DNA of 64,000 nucleotides from DATMER01 sp963844885. GTDB lineage: Bacteria > Acidobacteriota > Thermoanaerobaculia > Multivoradales > UBA5704. The DNA is taken from positions 878,469-942,468 of the forward strand of contig CAWJQA010000006.1 in assembly GCA_963844885.1 (NCBI GenBank), in the 5' to 3' direction. The translations under genes were made by a program, and so were the position numbers. Positions 26,129 to 35,168 of the stretch are shown here, piece after piece. Below the pieces are notes generated by a model that was not told the origin of the DNA, searched no databases, and worked only from the letters and a program-made list of their open reading frames with translations. How positions within the stretch are numbered: position 1 is the stretch's first letter; each line of letters begins with the position of its first letter.

Positions 26129-27500
26129 TCAAACCGACGGTTGCCGGCGCGTACGGACGTACCCGCAGCGTCAGCCATTCGGACGGCGACCACCTCGACC
26201 CCCCTCTCCGGGAGCCGGCGCGGCTCTCGGACTCTGCGTCCCAGAGCTCCCCGTGGACGAAGACCTTCCGCGCGGGTCGATCGGCGAGCGCGCGTGCCGA
26301 TCTCGCCCATCAGCCCCTCCGCGCCGGTCGCACCGGCGTCTGCCGACGGCGCGCAGCGCCATCCGGGCGCCAGGAAGCCACGAACGAGGCGGCGAACACG
26401 GCCGGCTCACGACCAAGCTTCCAGGCCACCCGCAGCGCCGGATCGGGCGACTCGAACAGCATCAGCGAGCCGAGCACCAAGGCGATCGATCCCGCCGATC
26501 GCCGAGCAGGCCGTAGCTGGTCGACCTTGATCTCGGCGATGAAGAGCACCAGGCCAGCAGGAGCAGGGCGACCCCGCGAAGTTGACCGGCAGCACCGAGA
26601 GCGCGAAGAAGGCGAGGAGCAGGCAGATCCCGCCGACGACGCCCGGGGAGGATCGCCCCCGGGTGGTCAGCTCGAAGTCGAGCCCGAGGATGCCGAGGGT
26701 CAGCAGGATCAGGCGACGTCGGGTGGACCACGGCCGCCAGCAAGCCCCGCAGCGGCGTCATCGGCGACTCTACGCACCGCCGCGCCCGGGTGTGGAGGGT
26801 CACCTCCGCGTCGTCCGCCGCTTGACTTCCGGCCGTCGAGCGCCTGCTACGAGCTCGGCGACAGGTCGGGCGCGATCGAGGTCGATGAGCTTCCCTTCTC
26901 AGCGCCTCCTTCGGCGGTGAACGAGAGGCTCTCCCGCACCGCCTCCTCGGCCAGCTCGACGTTGCGCCCGCGCGCCGCGGCGCAGCGAGCGGATGATGGC
27001 CGCCGCGTCGTTCTCCACCTTCTTGGCCATCGTCCCCTCCGATCGTCCTCGCCCTCGCCGCCGACCGGATGGGCGGCGCCGGTGTTCGTGCCCGGCGCCA
27101 TCGCCGCGACGTCGGCGGAGATCAGGATGAAGAAGCCGGCCGAGGCGGCCTGGGCGCCGCTCGGGGCGACGAAGACCACGACCGGGGTCTTGGCGCCGAG
27201 GATGGCGGTCGTGATCTCGCGGGTGGAGTCGATCAGCCCGCCGGGAGTGTCGAGCTCGATGACCAGCGCCGCGGCCCCGGCCGCGTCCGCCTCCTGCACG
27301 GCGTCGACGATGAACTCCGAGGAGATCGGATGGACGATGGACTTGATCCGCGCCCGCATCACCAGCCGGCCGGTGTCCGCCGATGTCTTCGGAGCAGCCA
27401 GCCCGAGGAGCGGCGTCAGCAGGGCGAGGGCGAGGAGCGGCGCGGCGAGAGCCGCGGAGCGGCGCAAGGAGGGGCGGGAGGGGGTCGTGTGGCGAGCCAT
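26129..27500 (-). CDS. NfeD family membrane-bound serine protease (indel-ridden)
   Basis: Signal sequence, then a ClpP-like serine protease domain (ALVIELDTPGGLIDSTREI and PSGAQAASAGFFIL with the catalytic Ser region). Hydrophobic membrane segments near 26450-26700 and a C-terminal OB-fold (PLPERGVEVVAVR-like segment) complete the long-form NfeD architecture. The protease domain is intact down to about 27030; beyond that the frame changes repeatedly. The product pairs with the slipin encoded 15 nt downstream in membrane quality control. The start at 27500 is the first ATG of the open frame. Confidence 0.87.
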
Positions 27501-27536
27501 GGCCCCATGGAGTATATCAGCCCTGGCCCGGCGTGC

Positions 27537-29114
27537 TCAGAGCTCCGTCGGCCAGGTTCGGGGCTGAAAGCGTTCGTCCACGATCCGGGACCGAGTGCCC
27601 CGGGGCAGCACCTGGAGCGTCTTCAGGAACTCGATCACCGCCGCCTGCTCGGAAACGGTCAGGCCGTTGAACTTGTCGGTCACGGCCTGGGCTTCACCGT
27701 GATGGGCCAGGACCGCTTCCCGCAGGGTCGTGTACTTGCCATGATGAAAGAATGGCGGCTCGTTGGCCGCGCCCCACAGCTTGCGGGTGAGAAACTTCCC
27801 GTTACCCGCGAAGAAGCCGGCCGAGCCCGCGGGCTGATTCATGTCCAGGGTCTCGCGGTTCGGATCGTCCGGGCCCGACGTGATGTCGTGGAGCTTGAGG
27901 TCCGTGTAGGCGGAGACCCACGTGACACCCTTGCGGGCGTAGAGCCGGGGCCGCGGGAGCCGCGCGTCGTTGAGGTCGATCCGGTAGTCCGGAGCGTCTC
28001 CGGGCTGGAGGTTGCCGGCCGGATTGAACGGATTCGGCTCGGAGAAAGTGGAATCGGCAAGCGGCAGCTTCGGGACGTGGCAGCCCGTGCAGCCCACCTG
28101 TGCGAAAAGCCTTTCGCCGGTGAGCACCGCCGCTTCGACGTCCGGGTCGTGCGGGATGACCCGGCCGGGAACCGCCAGCGTCGCCTGGAAAATGGACACG
28201 GCGGTCACGTCGGCGCGCGTCATTTCGGCGATGAACCCGTCACCGTCTGGATCGGTGTCGTCGCCGAAGCGTTCCGCGGTCTGGATCCCATGATGGTGAT
28301 TGAAAGCATTGTTGGTGAACTGCCGCAGCGAGATCACCGCGCCGGCCTGGTGGAACGGACGAAGGATCAGGTTCGGAGGCGAGGACGGGCCGGCGCTGGA
28401 AAGGCTGGGAGCGGGCAGCCCTTCGACGCGTGAGGTGTCCCAACTCCCGTCGGCGCCCCGGGCGAGGCTGCCGAAGGAGAGACCCTTGGACGTCAAGGCA
28501 CGCGACTGGCCCGGTTGCAAGCTGTTCCGGATCGCCTGCAGGTCCACGGTGACCTCCCGCGCCAGCAGCTCGATGTAGCCGGAGCCGAACATCCCGAGTG
28601 TGTTGCGGCTGTTGGCGATGCTGCCGAGGGTGACCGGCTCGCCCGACTCGTCGTGCGAGCCGACCGTGCCGGGCAGCGGGCTTTCGTTGCCGTCGAACGT
28701 CGCGAAATCGAAGCGCTGTCCGAGCACGAAGACGTTCGCCACGATGTCGCCGCCGCCGCCCGCGATCCCGAACGGCGCGTTGTGGCAACCGGCACAGGAG
28801 TTGGCGTCCGGTCCCGAAATGCGGTTGAAGTTGCGCGGGAAGGTGAGAGGAGCGTCGCCGTCGCTGAGCGGCGCGCCCGTGCCCTTGGTCATGGGCCGGC
28901 CGCCGCCCTCCTGCGAGGTCCAGTTGGCCGTGAACAGTGCCCTGCCGAAGTCGAGGAGCTGGTGGAGCCCCATCCTGAATTCGTCGCCGTCCGCGAGATG
29001 ACGGGGGATCGCGACCTCGCGGCCGACCTGGGAACCGTCGGCCCAGACCGCAGCGGCCGTGGTGAAAAGGAAAAATATTTCAGCATGGATGCAAACGCCG
29101 AGTTTTCTTGCCAC
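27537..29114 (-). CDS. Di-heme oxidoreductase (DUF1111 / c-type cytochrome peroxidase-like)
   Basis: 525 residues, intact. The GTG start at 29114 follows AGGGAGA and gives a signal peptide (IFFLFTTAAAVWA). Two c-type heme sites are visible: CAGCH in GPDANSCAGCHNAPFG and CTGCH in QVGCTGCHVPKLPL. The C-terminal FFHHGKYTTLREAVLAHHGEA region is typical of the di-heme oxidoreductase family related to MauG and cytochrome c peroxidases, acting in the periplasm. Its frame is clean although genes on both sides have indels. Substrate unknown. Confidence 0.9.
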   Translation of the reverse strand: MARKLGVCIHAEIFFLFTTAAAVWADGSQVGREVAIPRHLADGDEFRMGLHQLLDFGRALFTANWTSQEGGGRPMTKGTGAPLSDGDAPLTFPRNFNRISGPDANSCAGCHNAPFGIAGGGGDIVANVFVLGQRFDFATFDGNESPLPGTVGSHDESGEPVTLGSIANSRNTLGMFGSGYIELLAREVTVDLQAIRNSLQPGQSRALTSKGLSFGSLARGADGSWDTSRVEGLPAPSLSSAGPSSPPNLILRPFHQAGAVISLRQFTNNAFNHHHGIQTAERFGDDTDPDGDGFIAEMTRADVTAVSIFQATLAVPGRVIPHDPDVEAAVLTGERLFAQVGCTGCHVPKLPLADSTFSEPNPFNPAGNLQPGDAPDYRIDLNDARLPRPRLYARKGVTWVSAYTDLKLHDITSGPDDPNRETLDMNQPAGSAGFFAGNGKFLTRKLWGAANEPPFFHHGKYTTLREAVLAHHGEAQAVTDKFNGLTVSEQAAVIEFLKTLQVLPRGTRSRIVDERFQPRTWPTEL

Positions 29115-29194
29115 AGATCTATCTCCCTTCGATCTCGACCTGGACCCTATCAGAGTACGGTGAGGCTGAGGATCCGACCGCCGAGCCTTGCCGC

Positions 29195-31422
29195 TCACCC
29201 CGCCGGCGAAGTCTTCACCCTTCTCCCTGGCAGGAGCACCGCGCCGAGCAGCGTGCCCAGCGCCGCCAGCAACCGCGACGGCCCTTTCCGGGTCTTCACT
29301 CCTTTCGACGACGGCGGGATCCGGGCGAGCCCTTCCGCGGCCTCGGCGCGGATGCGTGCGAACAGCTCCGGATCGCCGCGCAGGCACTCGGCCAGGGCGC
29401 GCTTCTGCGCCAGGTCCTCGTCTGTCAGATACTTGCCGAAGGAACTCAGACCGGCGATCTGGAAACCGTGCTTCCGGAACAGGTGGTAGATCTCCTTGAC
29501 CTTCTCCATCTCGATGTTGCGGCCCAGAGTGAAGTCCTCGAAGCGGCCCTCCATGGCCAGCAGCGCCGACTCGGCCAGGCAGGCGTAGGCGCGTCCCGGG
29601 TGGCAGGCCGATGTCGTAGCCGAAGCTCCGACCGGCCGGGGATGATGACCTCGCCGCTCTCCACCACCAGCACGTCCGGCCGCAGCGCCGCCTCCTCGGC
29701 GCCGATATCCGGGGGCAGCGCCACGTCGCAGATCACCGCGCCGGGCTTGCACTTGGAAATGTCCAGGATCCGCTGGCCAAACGCCGAGGTCGCCGTGATG
29801 ATCAGGTCGCAGTCGCCAGTGAGCTCCTCCGGCCGGGTGGCGATGACGACCCGCGCGCCAGGCGTCTCCGCCTGGATCTTGCGTCTTGAGCTCGATCAGC
29901 CGTTCCGGCTCGATAGACACCAGCACCACATCGTGGATGGCCTGGGCCATCAGCCGCGAGCAGACCGAGCCGATCGAGCCGGTGGCGCCCACAATCATGA
30001 CCCGGCCCCGAGTCAGGTCCTTCGCGCCCATCTTATCACGGCGATCTTGGCCGCTTCCAGGGTGGCGGCCACGGTCAGGCTGTTGCCGCTGGTCACGGCG
30101 ATATCCGCTTCCTGCGCCACCGTGATGCCGGCGTCGCCGACGATCTTGGTGAATGCGCCGAGGCCCATGATGCGGGCGCCCTTGCGCTCGGCCATCGCGC
30201 GCCGCCTGTGTTGCAGCCGGCGGTAGGTGAAGCGCTCGTCATGGCGCATGAGCTGCCGCGGCGTGGCCCCCAGGATATCAGGTATCCCACGATGCGCTGG
30301 CCCGTGGGCGGCGACACGCCGCCCGTGATCGTGGAGACCTGCAACGGCGGGACATAGGCCGCCACCGCCTCCACCAGGAGGTCGGGCAGGTAACGTGTCC
30401 AGCGGAACGCCGGATGCTGGTGGATGAACTCACGCTCAGCGGATGGATGACAAACGCGAAGCGATGGATGCCGGCCTCCTCCGGCCGTAGCGCACCGCAC
30501 TATGCGGGCTCCAGTCCAGGTCCGCCAGGAGGTCGAGATAGGCGTTCTCGGTGAGCGCCGAGACCGTCGAGACCGTCGGGAACGCCGCCAACGCCACCAA
30601 TACCGCCTCGACCGTGGCGGCCGACCACCGGCCCAACTCTCCGGGGCCGCCGGGCGACGGCATCAGCGTCACCGCGAGCGAGACGCCGCGCCGCGCGAGA
30701 GCCTCCAGATCCTCCTCCGTGGCCCACTCCACCACCACCGTCTTGCCGTCCAGCCGCTCCGGAGCGTAGCGGCGGATGGCGCCGATGTCGCCGGCCAGCA
30801 CGTCGGCCCGGCGAAACGGGGCTTCGGAGCGCCGGCTGCGCGGCCGGCCGGCCGGCGGCAGCAGCCTCTGGAAGGGAGACCGGCGGAGGCGCTCCAGCGT
30901 CGGCGGCGCGGCCGTGCCGAGCGTCCCCCGGCGGCCGACACCGGGCGCGTCCGGGAGGTCGAAGAAGACGATCGGGTCCGCGTACCGGATCTCGCAGCCG
31001 TGGCGGGCCAGCCCCTCGGCCATGCCGCCATGATTGAGGCCGGGTACCATGAGGACGCGCTTGCGAGCGAAGATCCCGGGCTCCGCGCGGTCGGCCAGAA
31101 TCACCCCCCAGCGTTCCAGGGCCGCCCGGATGCCGTCGCCGTCCACGACCGGAGTCCGCCGCGCCGAGCGGTGCAGCTCCGCGCCCGCCTCGTGAGGCAG
31201 GCGATGCCCGCCCAGCTCGAGCCGTGACGGCATGCCTTCGAGACCGATGGCGGCCACGCGGCCGTCAAGCTCCTCGATCCGGGCGCGGACCAGCACGGCA
31301 TCGCCGCCGCAGCCGATCCGGCGCACCTCGACGTCCCGCCCGAGGAAGGACACCGCCGACGTCTCCTCCCCCTCCCCGAGGTGAAGCACGGCCACCCGTT
31401 CCACGGGAGCACGTTCGACCAC
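29195..31422 (-). CDS. Acyl-ACP-reductase-like dehydrogenase with extra N-terminal domain (indel-ridden)
   Basis: About 740 residues once frames are joined. The C-terminal half matches the COG5322 / cyanobacterial acyl-ACP reductase type: GARIMGLGAFTKIVGDAG, ITSGNSLTVAAT-like segment, Rossmann GATGSIGSVCSR, and AYACLAESALLAMEGRFEDF with the conserved Cys used as acyl thioester site in that family. The N-terminal half (VLMVPGLNHGGMAEGLARHG, SALTENAYLDLLADLDW) is a separate domain I cannot name. Frameshifts near 30440, 30270, 30220, 30030, 29880 and 29610 look like sequence errors. GTG 31422 is preceded by AAGGAGGTG. An aldehyde-forming reductase of fatty acyl thioesters is a fair guess. Confidence 0.7.
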
Positions 31423-31615
31423 GAGGCACCTCCTTTCCCTACCCTGGCAGTCTCGCGCCTGGAGCCGGCTCCGCCCACTCCCGGCGGGGTAGGCCGGCAC
31501 GCTCCGCGGACCGGGACCGGACCGCCCATACAGGTGGCAGAAACCGGATGGCATACTCGGTGAGGGACTTCCCCTTCGAGATTCGTTCTTCTTTCTGTAT
31601 GAACAGGAGAGCCGC

Positions 31616-32338
31616 ATGAACAGCGCTACTCGGGATGGACTCTGCTGTGGCGTGCTGCTGGTGGCCGCTTGCTTCTTCGCTTGCGGTTCCCATGAAGAGC
31701 CGCAACCGAAAATCGTTGAAACGCCTGCCGTCGAAACGGCTGCCCCGACGCCTGGCGACGAAGTCCCAACTCCGGAACCACCAGTCACTCCGCGCGAGGC
31801 TCTCTCGCTGGCTGACGCCGCGCAGCAGGGATTCGTTGAGTACACAGTCCTCGGCACAGACGCCTCCTCAGGAGACTCCCTGCGCATCGAGATCCGCCGG
31901 ACCAGCAACGACGACGTCACCGTCAACGTCGAGCCTGGGACGGTATTCACCACCGAGTCCCGGGAAAGCCAAAGCATGGTGGCCTTTGGCGTCAGCGGCG
32001 CCGAGATCGAGCCGGGCACGGACCAGTTGGAGCGCACGGACACAATCGATCTATGGGATGACTTGCCGCACGTGTACCTCCTCGAGGCATACTGCCTCGA
32101 CTTCGAGCTCGAGAATCCGTCGCCGCAAGATCGATTCGTCCCTGCCGCGGTGGATTCGCGGTTGGCGACCATTCTGAAGGAAGCCAAGACGGCTGGCTTG
32201 ACAATGCCCGCGACGCAGGCCGCGATCTGGATGGACCACGGCCACATCACGAAGCAGGAGATCCAGACGAAGTTCGACGCCAGCGATCAAGAGCTGGAGG
32301 ATGCGTGGGAGCTGCTGCAGCGGATACCGCCGCCGTGA
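31616..32338 (+). CDS. Predicted lipoprotein of unknown function
   Basis: 240 residues with a lipoprotein signal (VAACFFACGS). A Pro/Thr/Glu-rich tether of ~45 residues is followed by a beta-rich domain (LRIEIRRTSNDDVTVNVEPG) and a helical C-terminus (TQAAIWMDHGHITKQEIQTKF). The ribosome site AGGAGAG precedes ATG 31616. No named family recognised. It stands alone on the plus strand between two minus-strand groups. Confidence 0.8.
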   Translation: MNSATRDGLCCGVLLVAACFFACGSHEEPQPKIVETPAVETAAPTPGDEVPTPEPPVTPREALSLADAAQQGFVEYTVLGTDASSGDSLRIEIRRTSNDDVTVNVEPGTVFTTESRESQSMVAFGVSGAEIEPGTDQLERTDTIDLWDDLPHVYLLEAYCLDFELENPSPQDRFVPAAVDSRLATILKEAKTAGLTMPATQAAIWMDHGHITKQEIQTKFDASDQELEDAWELLQRIPPP

Positions 32339-32367
32339 TCGCAGACTTTTTCGAGCAGGCAACCAAC

Positions 32368-32604
32368 TTACTTCAGCTTGGACACAGCTCGCCTCCACAC
32401 CGTGGGGTCTCCGAGCTGCACAGCACGATCCGCGCCAACCTGTTCTAAAAGGGCAGCCAGCATGTGCAAGCGCTCGTCCTCGGTCCAGTAGAGCTTGCCC
32501 TCGATGAGCTCCATCCTATCGGGCGCCCCTTCCATACGCCGGTAGTATTCGGCTACCGTCCAGATCCGACCCTCGTTTCCAATCTCGAAGTCATGGTAAC
32601 CCAA
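32368..32604 (-). CDS. Small hypothetical protein
   Basis: 78 residues from a TTG start, chosen because AAAGGAGG lies 7 nt upstream and no other start fits. The segment DRMELIEGKLYWTEDERLHM looks like the beginning of a Uma2-type restriction-endonuclease-like fold, but the protein is far too short for it. Last gene of a seven-gene minus-strand cluster and overlapping the preceding gene by 52 bp. Confidence 0.6.
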   Translation of the reverse strand: MGYHDFEIGNEGRIWTVAEYYRRMEGAPDRMELIEGKLYWTEDERLHMLAALLEQVGADRAVQLGDPTVWRRAVSKLK

Positions 32605-32924
32605 GGAAATCCTCCTTTAATGACGAAGAGCACAACCCCTTGCCGGTCCGACCCTAGCTCCTTGAGCTTCCGGGCCATGCTCAATATCAGCTCCGCAAGT
32701 TCGGGAAAAACCTCGGCGCCCTCTTGGGCAAGCTCGATCAGCTCTCTGCGCATTGCCTCATTTGCGGAGCACTGGCCCTGTCCGTGCCGTGCCGAAATCC
32801 TCCGCGCCTGCCGCGAAACGAAGTCTGGCACCTTGTCGAATTTTCCGTGGAACCTGGAGGGGTTGACCTGCCCATAGGTCTCCCACAATCCGTGAACCGC
32901 TTCATCCAGCTCGAAGTCGATCAT
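32553..32924 (-). CDS. Hypothetical protein
   Basis: 123 residues, mostly charged helices (MIDFELDEAVHGLWETYGQV, ELIELAQEGAEVFPELAELI). No recognised family. The start was set at ATG 32924; its 3' end overlaps the next gene, suggesting coupling. Confidence 0.6.
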   Translation of the reverse strand: MIDFELDEAVHGLWETYGQVNPSRFHGKFDKVPDFVSRQARRISARHGQGQCSANEAMRRELIELAQEGAEVFPELAELILSMARKLKELGSDRQGVVLFVIKGGFPWVTMTSRLETRVGSGR

Positions 32925-32970
32925 GCCGCATTTTGTTGAGTTCCAGAACCCGGCCGGACCGGCCACGAGG

Positions 32971-33162
32971 TCACAGAGGAACCGGCGTCCCAGGCCGAAG
33001 CCCGGCAAGGTAACATCGAAGGACCAGGAGGAGCTGCTTTCTTCTCAACAACCGGGAGATCTCGGCATCAATCTCCCGCAGCTCCCGTTCCGTCTGCTTC
33101 AGCAGCGCGCGGGGCTCAAGGGCGGCAGGCTCTCCCGGCGGCGAGCGATGTTCGGCGGTCAT
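32971..33162 (-). CDS. Small coiled-coil protein
   Basis: 63 residues with one amphipathic, probably coiled-coil, helix (LLKQTERELREIDAEISRLL). AAAGGAG lies 9 nt before the ATG, which supports translation despite the size. Position in the operon suggests an accessory of the neighbouring unknown proteins. Confidence 0.6.
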   Translation of the reverse strand: MTAEHRSPPGEPAALEPRALLKQTERELREIDAEISRLLRRKQLLLVLRCYLAGLRPGTPVPL

Positions 33163-33223
33163 TGCGGATTGCTCCTTTCTCGTTCACGGAGTCCAAGTGC
33201 TCGTCCCAAAGTCTCGCTCACCA

Positions 33224-33568
33224 TCAGGCCACGCCTCCGCGCCGCTGTAATTCGGACAGGACCGCCGACGGGAGCACGAGCTTCGACCACCATGGCATTT
33301 CCGTCGTCGCGAGGAGCGGCGGCAGGACGTGAGCGGCTCCCTTGGCTCGGCCCGTGAGTATGTCAAGCAGCCTCTCTTCGACTCTATCGCAGATTCCGTT
33401 GGGGATATCGGCTTGTCGAAGGGAGCGTAGATAGGTCGGAAAAGCGACCATTTTTTCTCCCGGTCGGCCCAGGAGAGAAATCGTTTCGAGGCGCACGGCC
33501 CGGGCTCCATACTGACCGGCGTCGGCTAGCAGCTTGCGGCGATAGGCGGCGCTTGCTCGGTTGGCCAT
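33224..33568 (-). CDS. Hypothetical protein
   Basis: 114 residues, starting MANRASAAYRRKLLADAG. Helical, no recognised motif. It begins 16 nt after the preceding gene without a strong ribosome site, so translation may rely on coupling. Confidence 0.55.
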   Translation of the reverse strand: MANRASAAYRRKLLADAGQYGARAVRLETISLLGRPGEKMVAFPTYLRSLRQADIPNGICDRVEERLLDILTGRAKGAAHVLPPLLATTEMPWWSKLVLPSAVLSELQRRGGVA

Positions 33569-33584
33569 CGGGAAATCTCGAACG

Positions 33585-34139
33585 TCAGCGAGTCAGGCCG
33601 AAGCGCGTCGCCCGAACGATCTTCGAATCGACGGCCTTGCTCAGATTGTCCGCTACCGCCAGGCTGCCGCACTTCAGAACCGCCCAACCCGACTCGGTCA
33701 GGGATTTCACGACCACCCTCACCTCGCGCAAGTGCCCGAGCCAGGGGATCTCGGCGAAGAGCTCCGCCGTGTTGGACGGCCGGCGACCCTTGCGAAGCTC
33801 CAGCAGCACCCCGGCTGCCAGAGGCCACCCGAAGGCATGATTCGCAAGCTTGGCCACTCCGATCGGCTCGGCTTCCAGCTTCCAGTCCGGATCGACGAGC
33901 GCCGAGACGACTTCGACATACGGCAGCCGGGCCACCGCGGTGCGCAAGCGCTCGGGAGCCAGATCGTCCAGCAAGGGCCGGACCTGGGCCGCGGCCTCCG
34001 CTCCAAGCCTCCTGTGGATGCGCCGTTCGAGAGCGGCCCGGAGCTCGGTTTCGGATGGAGCGCGCCACGACCGCACTTTCGGCGCCAGAATCTTCTCCCC
34101 GGCTTCGCCCTGCAAACCCTGCTCTTCCTGGCCTTTCAT
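33585..34139 (-). CDS. Hypothetical protein
   Basis: 184 residues, no signal peptide or membrane segment. A central LEAEPIGVAKLANHAFGW region is followed by a strand-rich REVRVVVKSLTESGWAVL part. No family recognised. The ATG overlaps the stop of the zinc-finger gene upstream as ATGA. Confidence 0.62.
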   Translation of the reverse strand: MKGQEEQGLQGEAGEKILAPKVRSWRAPSETELRAALERRIHRRLGAEAAAQVRPLLDDLAPERLRTAVARLPYVEVVSALVDPDWKLEAEPIGVAKLANHAFGWPLAAGVLLELRKGRRPSNTAELFAEIPWLGHLREVRVVVKSLTESGWAVLKCGSLAVADNLSKAVDSKIVRATRFGLTR

Positions 34140-34339
34140 GACCTTCGCTCCCCAATCGCGCAGCTTTTTTCAATATGAAAAGGGTTCGACATCCCGGCTT
34201 CCTTCCGGACCGTGGCCGCGCACGCCTCGCACCGGCGGAGGAGATGAGCCACGATCGCTTTTCTTTCCGCCGGCGAAACCTCGCCACGGACGAAGCGCTG
34301 GAGGGCGCCGCGGCCCGGATGGGGCCGCTCCTCTTTCAT
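34136..34339 (-). CDS. Small zinc-finger-like protein (anti-sigma-factor type)
   Basis: 67 residues. HLLRRCEACAATVRKEAG has the H-x3-C-x2-C arrangement of zf-HC2 domains found in anti-sigma factors, but there is no membrane segment and no adjacent sigma factor, so the role is open. Both ends overlap neighbours by ATGA. Confidence 0.65.
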   Translation of the reverse strand: MKEERPHPGRGALQRFVRGEVSPAERKAIVAHLLRRCEACAATVRKEAGMSNPFHIEKSCAIGERRS

Positions 34340-34908
34340 GCCGCGGCCAGATCGCGGTAACGGAGCGTCCCGTCCGCGCTCTGCGTGATCGCGAGCACCT
34401 GGCGCCGGACGCATTCGGGTTGAAAGGTCGGCTCTTCCAGCTTGACCCAGGTGGCGAGCCACGAGCCGCGCTCGAAGACGACGCGGAGCCCTGCCTGTGC
34501 CGCGCTGTAGAGCGGCGGCGTTGCGACCTGGCCGGGCTCGGCCAGAGGCCGCACCGTGAAATGGTCCAGCACGACACAGGCGTGGAGCAGCGCCTCCATG
34601 TCGGCATCGACCCGCGAGAGGTCCACCTTGGAGTAGTGCTCCCGGCGGACTTCCGCATCGAGATCCCGGACTTTCTGCCAATGGACGTGGCGAAACGCCA
34701 TGTTCTCCGGGTGCTCCTCACCGTAGACCTCCCAGAAGGAGGTGACCGTCGTCGCCAGCGTCGCCATGGCCGACAGGGTGAGGGTTCCAGACCTGGTCAT
34801 TCGTGATTCCTCCTCCTTGCGCCCGCCTGCCTTGGCGGCCGGCCTCCCGATCTCCGCGAGGATCCGGTCCGCCAGCCGCCGCATCTCCTCGCGGTGTGGG
34901 CTCGTCAT
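34336..34908 (-). CDS. Hypothetical protein, first gene of small-protein operon
   Basis: 190 residues, mainly helical, no recognised domain. ATG 34908 has GGAGG 6 nt upstream. A second start in the same frame at 34800 is preceded by its own AGGAGGA, so two forms are possible. It ends in ATGA shared with the zinc-finger gene. The 260 bp upstream (34909-35168) hold no gene I recognise. Confidence 0.65.
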   Translation of the reverse strand: MTSPHREEMRRLADRILAEIGRPAAKAGGRKEEESRMTRSGTLTLSAMATLATTVTSFWEVYGEEHPENMAFRHVHWQKVRDLDAEVRREHYSKVDLSRVDADMEALLHACVVLDHFTVRPLAEPGQVATPPLYSAAQAGLRVVFERGSWLATWVKLEEPTFQPECVRRQVLAITQSADGTLRYRDLAAA

Positions 34909-35168
34909 TGAGTCCCTCCATATCCCGGCCAGTGGCGAGTTGGCTGCCGTGCCCGCGAGATAGGAGGCTAGGCCCGGCGAGCTAGCTCCTCAAGGGCCTG
35001 GGAATGAAATCCGGCCCCGCGTACAAGTCGCGGCTTCAGGTGTGGGAATCGCCGGCCTGGAGTACGATAGAGCGCGGGACTTTGAGGGGCTCGGGTGTCA
35101 CGAATTTCCCGTTGAGGAACACCCTTACTGTCGAACGGAGTCTTACTCAGACAGGAGCGAGAGAGCCT

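Noticed and set aside
29195..30031. 1-deoxy-D-xylulose-5-phosphate reductoisomerase (dxr)
   Set aside because: The Rossmann start GATGSIG suggested it, but the following motifs (FTLGRNIEMEKVKEIYHLF, AYACLAE) belong to the acyl-ACP reductase type.
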